A DNA stretch of 10,346 bases from CAUZSM01 sp963582685 (GTDB lineage Archaea > Thermoplasmatota > Poseidoniia > Poseidoniales > Thalassarchaeaceae). Below the pieces are notes generated by a model, which saw nothing but the letters and a program-made list of their open reading frames with translations, searched no databases and had not been told where the DNA came from. The translations under genes were made by a program, and so were the position numbers. Positions 7,316-10,346 of the stretch are shown piece after piece (within the stretch, counting starts at the first letter, position 1; each line of letters begins with the position of its first letter). Location of the stretch: contig CAUZSM010000056.1 of the NCBI GenBank assembly GCA_963582685.1, positions 1-10,346 on the forward strand, read 5' to 3'.

Positions 7316-8254
7316 CTACTGAAACGGATTCCACGGTTGCAGCAGCACACTTGCAAGGAAACCGAGCAAACCTAGAACCATGCCCGTTCTCAGGCTGCGC
7401 TGTGCCGCGTGGTCCTCACCACGGAACAATCGCGGCTTTACTGAAAAGAGAACCAGCATTGCTGGCAGTTGTAGTGTGAGGAACCCCATTGGCAACCACT
7501 CCAGACCATATGGAAGCATCAGCGGAACCATGCTGAAAATGACGAATCCCTGTGCATATGCTCGCGCTTTCTGTGGGCCGACCTTCATCGTCAATGTCTC
7601 GCGGTCAGAATCCCCCTCAACATCCTCGATGTCCTTGACAATCTCGCGGGCTGCATTGACCAGAGTTGCTGAGGCACCTACCAACCATACCAGTGGTGTA
7701 TCCCATTTGCCCACCGCTGCGGCTCCGAAAACAATGACCACTCCGACAAGGACCGAGACTGCTATGTTACCCCAGATGCCTTTGTGCTTGAGCATGAACG
7801 ATGCTGGGACCACCATCTCATAGTGAAACATCAGCAAGAATGCGACGAACCAAATCACAATCGAAACAATCCAATCTGAAAGGTAATCGGTGTTACGTGA
7901 TGCAACAAACATTGCAGCGAGCAGACAGATAATCGACAGCAGAAACAGAGCCCTTCCCATCGCTTTTGCCTCGGTTTCAGTGACTCTTCCACTTGGCAGC
8001 GGCCGGTCAGGGTGATTGACGGCATCGACCTCTGCATCCATCACATCGTTGAACGTGTTCCAAGCTCCCATGAAGAAAGCAACACACAGTGCATGCAGTG
8101 CGACGATAATCCACTCGGCAGTGGTGAATACATCGGCCACCATCAGTGCGCCGACAGGTACTGTCAGAGCGCCGACCAGTACATTGCTACCACGCAATAG
8201 AGCCCACTTGTCCGACCATGTGCCGTGGTCCGGGGTCGCCGCTGTCTCGGTCAT
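7316..8254 (-). CDS. UbiA-family prenyltransferase, probable digeranylgeranylglyceryl phosphate synthase
   Basis: Polytopic membrane enzyme of 312 residues with about eight to nine hydrophobic helices. The first Asp-rich motif is NDVMDAEVD (69-77), followed by NHPDRPLPSGR (80-90), the UbiA signature. The second motif is REIVKDIEDVEGDSD (203-217). These acidic residues bind Mg2+ and the prenyl diphosphate. In archaea the ubiquitous member adds the second geranylgeranyl group to geranylgeranylglyceryl phosphate (EC 2.5.1.42), building the ether-lipid core of the membrane; that assignment is the most likely, but a quinone- or haem-type UbiA cannot be excluded without a tree. ATG 8254 is preceded by a GC-rich hairpin. 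The gene sits 45 bases downstream of a winged-helix-like gene and 57 bases upstream of the YajC-like gene, all in one direction. Confidence 0.85.
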   Translation of the reverse strand: MTETAATPDHGTWSDKWALLRGSNVLVGALTVPVGALMVADVFTTAEWIIVALHALCVAFFMGAWNTFNDVMDAEVDAVNHPDRPLPSGRVTETEAKAMGRALFLLSIICLLAAMFVASRNTDYLSDWIVSIVIWFVAFLLMFHYEMVVPASFMLKHKGIWGNIAVSVLVGVVIVFGAAAVGKWDTPLVWLVGASATLVNAAREIVKDIEDVEGDSDRETLTMKVGPQKARAYAQGFVIFSMVPLMLPYGLEWLPMGFLTLQLPAMLVLFSVKPRLFRGEDHAAQRSLRTGMVLGLLGFLASVLLQPWNPFQ

Positions 8255-8278
8255 CCGACACGGCGGGCAAGCCGTCGG
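8255..8278 (-). promoter_or_regulatory. GC-rich hairpin abutting the prenyltransferase start codon
   Basis: On the minus strand CCGA-CGGC and GCCG-(TG)-TCGG pair around a short loop directly before the ATG. It may only reflect local composition, but in the transcript it would cover the ribosome-binding position. No separate Shine-Dalgarno is seen there. Confidence 0.25.
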
Positions 8279-8299
8279 CCCTTGAGGGCTACGCTTGGT

Positions 8300-8647
8300 T
8301 CACGCCGTTGGTGCAACCGGTTGTTTGGACGAAGTGACGGCTTCGTTGATTAGCGAACGGTCCGCCAAAGACCACTCGCACACCGTGTATCTCGCACCCC
8401 TGAACAAACCACGGACGTGTCCAACTTTCTCGAATCGGGGGTCCTTGGCCAGTATGTTGCCGACCTGGTTCATGGTTGCGCCCCAGGCGAACCGTTCGTT
8501 GAGATGATCGAATACCTCGACGGTGTTGGCCTTCGCTGTATTGCTGAGGAATACACGAACTTCTTCGCGAAGTCGCTTGGTTCGGCTCAAGCGAGCACCT
8601 CCTGAGTTCTGCGGCGTAGGTGACGCCATGACGGCGGCATTCCGCAT
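8300..8647 (-). CDS. Small winged-helix-like protein, about 115 aa, function unknown
   Basis: A short disordered N-terminus (MASPTPQNSGGARLS) precedes a compact helical domain with basic entry helix RTKRLREEVRVFLSNT, then ANTVEVFDHLNERF, then ATMNQVGNILAKDPRFEKVG and a strand-like wing VRGLFRGARYTVCEWSL. Helix-helix-helix followed by a beta hairpin ending in an aromatic/charged strand is the layout of a winged helix-turn-helix DNA-binding domain, so a DNA-binding role is plausible but unproven. Three starts are possible: TTG 8686, ATG 8647 (used here) and ATG 8629; none has a clear Shine-Dalgarno. A GC-rich inverted repeat (8665-8694) overlaps the TTG, which argues for one of the ATGs. The stop is 45 bases before the prenyltransferase start, so cotranscription is likely. 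Confidence 0.62.
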   Translation of the reverse strand: MRNAAVMASPTPQNSGGARLSRTKRLREEVRVFLSNTAKANTVEVFDHLNERFAWGATMNQVGNILAKDPRFEKVGHVRGLFRGARYTVCEWSLADRSLINEAVTSSKQPVAPTA

Positions 8648-8664
8648 TCCGACTTCTGAATCGG

Positions 8665-8694
8665 CAGGGCTGGTAGCGGTCTCCAACCGCCCTG
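8665..8694. promoter_or_regulatory. Inverted repeat 1 (CAGGGC/GCCCTG)
   Basis: CAGGGC at 8665-8670 pairs with GCCCTG at 8689-8694, with an inner GGT (8672-8674) pairing ACC (8686-8688). An alternative inner stem GCGGT/ACCGC is also possible. It lies 18-47 bases upstream of the ATG at 8647. Confidence 0.4.
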
Positions 8695-8705
8695 CTCAAA
8701 GAAGC

Positions 8706-8723
8706 CGCTCGGGTGTACGAGCG
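8706..8723. promoter_or_regulatory. Inverted repeat 2 (CGCTCG/CGAGCG)
   Basis: Perfect 6-base arms CGCTCG (8706-8711) and CGAGCG (8718-8723) around GGTGTA. It begins 12 bases after inverted repeat 1. Confidence 0.4.
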
Positions 8724-8727
8724 CCAA

Positions 8728-8745
8728 ATCAGCGGTTCTGCTGAT
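8728..8745. promoter_or_regulatory. Inverted repeat 3 (ATCAGC/GCTGAT)
   Basis: Perfect 6-base arms ATCAGC (8728-8733) and GCTGAT (8740-8745) around GGTTCT, with the same 18-base overall size as repeat 2 and only 4 bases after it. Confidence 0.4.
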
Positions 8746-8765
8746 GACTTTCGGGTTTCGTTGGG

Positions 8766-8783
8766 CGTTGCTTCTGTTCAACG
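8766..8783. promoter_or_regulatory. Inverted repeat 4 (CGTTG/CAACG)
   Basis: Arms CGTTG (8766-8770) and CAACG (8779-8783) around an 8-base centre; a second CGTTG at 8759-8763 offers an alternative partner. Weaker than repeats 1-3 but again 18 bases long. Confidence 0.3.
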
Positions 8784-9018
8784 AGGAAAAGGCGACGACC
8801 GTCCCATCCTCGGCATCTGGTTTTTGCATCGTTTGATATCGTTGCATGGACGGCTCCAGTGTCGGGATGGCTATCAAGAAAGGCACGAGGCTGCAGTTGA
8901 AACTGAAGGTGAAAACCACTCGCAGTCATGCGATGTTCACATTCAGCATACCATGAAACTGAACGTAAACTATGACACTGCCCCATTCCTCTCACAATGA
9001 AATGTTCATCGTTCTGTT

Positions 9019-9025
9019 GAAATAC
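9019..9025 (+). promoter_or_regulatory. Weak candidate TATA element for tRNA-Glu
   Basis: GAAATAC lies 24-30 bases before the first base of the tRNA, the expected distance for an archaeal TATA box, but it is far from consensus. Confidence 0.25.
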
Positions 9026-9048
9026 AGATGTCAGGTCGCCGCTTCACT

Positions 9049-9121
9049 GCTCGCATAGTGTAGCGGCCCATCATGAAGGCCTCTCGAGCCTTCGACCCGG
9101 GTTCAAATCCCGGTGCGAGCA
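9049..9121 (+). tRNA. tRNA-Glu (anticodon CTC)
   Basis: A 73-base cloverleaf: acceptor GCTCGCA (9049-9055) with TGCGAGC (9114-9120); a D arm GTGTAGCGGCCCATCAT typical of tRNA-Glu; anticodon stem AAGGC (9076-9080) with GCCTT (9088-9092); a seven-base loop CTCTCGA with anticodon CTC at 9083-9085, reading GAG; four-base variable loop; T stem CCGGG/CCCGG around TTCAAAT; discriminator A at 9121. The 3' CCA is not encoded (ACCTTC follows), so the CCA-adding enzyme must complete it. No intron is seen. Confidence 0.97.
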
Positions 9122-9140
9122 CCTTCATCGATACTACCTG

Positions 9141-9178
9141 AGTCAGTCTGTTTGTTCGGAGTCATTCTGTTTGTTCGG
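9141..9178. repeat. Two tandem 19-bp direct repeats between tRNA-Glu and the transporter gene
   Basis: AGTCAGTCTGTTTGTTCGG (9141-9159) is followed at once by AGTCATTCTGTTTGTTCGG (9160-9178), with one mismatch. The repeats sit 20 bases after the tRNA and just before the 3' end of the converging transporter gene. The T-rich core (CTGTTTGTTC) could help end the tRNA transcript; a duplication scar is the other simple reading. Confidence 0.75.
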
Positions 9179-9185
9179 GTGCCAT

Positions 9186-10139
9186 TCACTCGATGGATTC
9201 AGACTGTGCCATGCGGACGCCGACTAGAATCAACACGAAACCGGCAACTAGACTCCAACCGAGTTTCTCATCGAGGATGAGCCAGCCGGAAAGGATACCG
9301 AAAACTGGCACGAGGAAGACGTAAGTCGCAGCCGCAGTGGGCCCAATCCGGTCGATTCCCTGCGCGAACCAGACATAGGAGAGAACCGTCGAGACCAACG
9401 CGAGGAAGAAAATCCCAGCCCATGCTGTATCCGAAGGAGATACCCAACGCCCATCAAGGAATTCCCAGACGACGAATGGCAGCAACATCAGCCAACCGAA
9501 AAACGAGGCCCAAACGATGATTGAAAGCGGGGTAGGATCCGGCCTTACCCGCTGTTGACTGGTCTCAAGCAGCCGCTTCACCAAGTTGCTCGAGGTCGCC
9601 CATGTGGCGGCTGCGAACATGATTAGCACATCACCGATTACCCGAGTAACCACGGGAATATCCACGTTGGGTGACCAACCTGTGACCACCGCTACACCCG
9701 AGGCACCAATGGCGAGACCCAAAGCAAGCCGCCAAGTCATTTTTCGACCGAGTATAGGGATTGCAAGTATGGCGGTGAACACCGGATTCAGGGTGATGAT
9801 AAGGCTAGCATCACCAGCCGCTGTGCGACTCATTCCGCTCATGAAGAATAACTGGTAGAGCATGGTTGAGAAGAAGGCGATTATCAGCAGGCGACGCAAG
9901 TCACTGCGTTCAGGCAGACGTATCCGCATAGATAGGTCAGCATCTTTCTCAGAGCGCGTGCTGAAGTATAGGTATGTGAAAAGACAGGCAGATGCTATTG
10001 CATAACGAAGCCATGCTGCACTGGCCGGGGGAATCTCAAGAGCGACTACTCGGCCTGCTACCCAACCAAACCCCCATATTGCCGCGACTAGAATCAACAA
10101 TCCATGAGTAGGTGCATCATCCCGCCAACTGCGCTTCAT
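9186..10139 (-). CDS. EamA/DMT-superfamily transporter, 317 aa
   Basis: Ten predicted membrane helices in two five-helix EamA halves, about residues 12-153 and 168-309. The first begins GLLILVAAIWGFGWVAGRVV and contains SLIITLNPVFTAILAIPILG (112-131). The second repeats the pattern at TYVFLVPVFGILSGWLILDE (272-291), the usual helix-4/9 motif with conserved Pro and an acidic residue at its end. The drug/metabolite transporter superfamily exports or exchanges amino acids, nucleobases, sugars or drugs; substrate cannot be told from sequence. Length and topology are normal. Start ATG at 10139; 70 bases separate it from the stop of the upstream pirin gene on the same strand, so they may be cotranscribed. 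Confidence 0.9.
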   Translation of the reverse strand: MKRSWRDDAPTHGLLILVAAIWGFGWVAGRVVALEIPPASAAWLRYAIASACLFTYLYFSTRSEKDADLSMRIRLPERSDLRRLLIIAFFSTMLYQLFFMSGMSRTAAGDASLIITLNPVFTAILAIPILGRKMTWRLALGLAIGASGVAVVTGWSPNVDIPVVTRVIGDVLIMFAAATWATSSNLVKRLLETSQQRVRPDPTPLSIIVWASFFGWLMLLPFVVWEFLDGRWVSPSDTAWAGIFFLALVSTVLSYVWFAQGIDRIGPTAAATYVFLVPVFGILSGWLILDEKLGWSLVAGFVLILVGVRMAQSESIE

Positions 10140-10209
10140 GTCGGTGCCTCACAATTGAGAACATCATGGTTTCCGCTACCGAGGAGTGGAATAGTGAGGG
10201 TAGAGCCAA

Positions 10210-10346
10210 TCAAGCGAAGTGACCAGCCTGATAGTCGGTGATTGCCTGACGGATCTCGTCCTGTGTATTCATCACGAACGGGCCGTATCTTGCAATTGGC
10301 TCGTTCAGTTCAGGACCTGCAAGAATCAGTAACTGGGCGTCATCCG
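10210..10346 (-). CDS. Pirin-family protein, C-terminal end only
   Basis: Minus-strand frame entering from the right edge and stopping at TGA (10212-10210), giving 45 residues: DDAQLLILAGPELNEPIARY, then GPFVMNTQDEIRQAITDYQ and AGHFA. The pattern of LNEP, a short gap, YGPFVMNT, then EIRQAI..YQ.G.F is the well-known C-terminus of pirin-like bicupin proteins, some of which oxidise quercetin; most have no established substrate. The N-terminal cupin with its metal-binding His residues lies beyond the window. Confidence 0.87.
   Translation of the reverse strand, partial: DDAQLLILAGPELNEPIARYGPFVMNTQDEIRQAITDYQAGHFA

Larger units (their letters stand above)
8648..9048. other. About 400-base stretch without a convincing gene, rich in inverted repeats on its left side
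   Basis: Between the winged-helix-like gene and tRNA-Glu, ORFs exist on both strands but have no recognisable domain and overlap one another. The left 120 bases carry four inverted repeats in a row (listed separately). A T5 run is at 8821-8825 on the plus strand. From 8830 to 9048 I see nothing definite beyond a possible promoter for the tRNA. It may hold operators for the minus-strand genes or a small structured RNA. Confidence 0.5.

Noticed and set aside
8661..8725. tRNA or intron-containing tRNA-Trp (a CCA lies in the loop of a GC-rich hairpin)
   Set aside because: No acceptor pairing, no D arm and no TTCRAAT T-loop; the base before the presumed anticodon is not T as required at position 33.
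8740..8780. Box C/D guide RNA, suggested by CTGATGA at 8741
   Set aside because: No CTGA box D at suitable spacing and no terminal stem that would bring the boxes together.
8749..8825. RNase P RNA fragment, suggested by GAGGAAA near 8783
   Set aside because: The rest of the conserved core is missing: no following AGTCC, and no ACAGAAA segment downstream.
8713..9000. 95-residue plus-strand ORF, and overlapping minus-strand ORFs at 8587-8919 and 8729-8995
   Set aside because: No recognisable domain, mutual overlap, and odd composition; coding potential could not be supported. A conserved homologue would change this.
9049..9178. Integrated element attachment site at tRNA-Glu
   Set aside because: No copy of the tRNA 3' end is repeated downstream in the window and no integrase gene is present.

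Overview
The window looks like a piece of an archaeal chromosome, most likely from a marine planktonic euryarchaeon of the Marine Group II / Poseidoniales type. The support is a GPN-loop GTPase of the archaeal/eukaryotic kind, a UbiA prenyltransferase that fits archaeal ether-lipid synthesis, a DUF106/EMC3-like YidC-related insertase, a tRNA-Glu without an encoded CCA end, very acidic proteins, and dense coding with short spacers. The lineage is inferred from gene style and was not tested by a search.

Left part (1-4700). A DUF106/EMC3-like membrane protein runs off the left edge on the minus strand and is divergent from a 259-residue TPR-like protein (plus). That gene converges on the most unusual gene here, a 988-residue minus-strand protein. 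It has a Pro/Asp repeat N-terminus, a long acidic stretch, several Ig/DUF11-like beta-sandwich domains, a Glu-rich repeat region and a four-cysteine zinc ribbon at the extreme C-terminus, with no signal peptide or membrane helix visible.

Middle (4700-6641). A short divergent promoter region with an inverted repeat leads into a plus-strand pair: a GPN-loop GTPase and ornithine carbamoyltransferase (argF). They are 9 bases apart, and a Shine-Dalgarno sequence for argF overlaps the GTPase stop codon.

Right-middle (6695-9048, minus strand). Three co-directional genes are a small winged-helix-like protein, a UbiA-family prenyltransferase (probable digeranylgeranylglyceryl phosphate synthase) and a membrane protein whose C-terminus resembles bacterial YajC. 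Upstream of the small protein lie about 400 bases without a convincing gene, holding four consecutive inverted repeats. Insertase-like, YajC-like and lipid-synthesis genes in one window give it a membrane-biogenesis flavour, but a functional link is only inferred.

Right end (9049-10346). tRNA-Glu(CTC), a tandem 19-bp repeat, a ten-helix EamA/DMT-family transporter (minus) and the C-terminal end of a pirin-family protein (minus, cut by the window edge). I saw no CRISPR array, insertion sequence, prophage or defence system.
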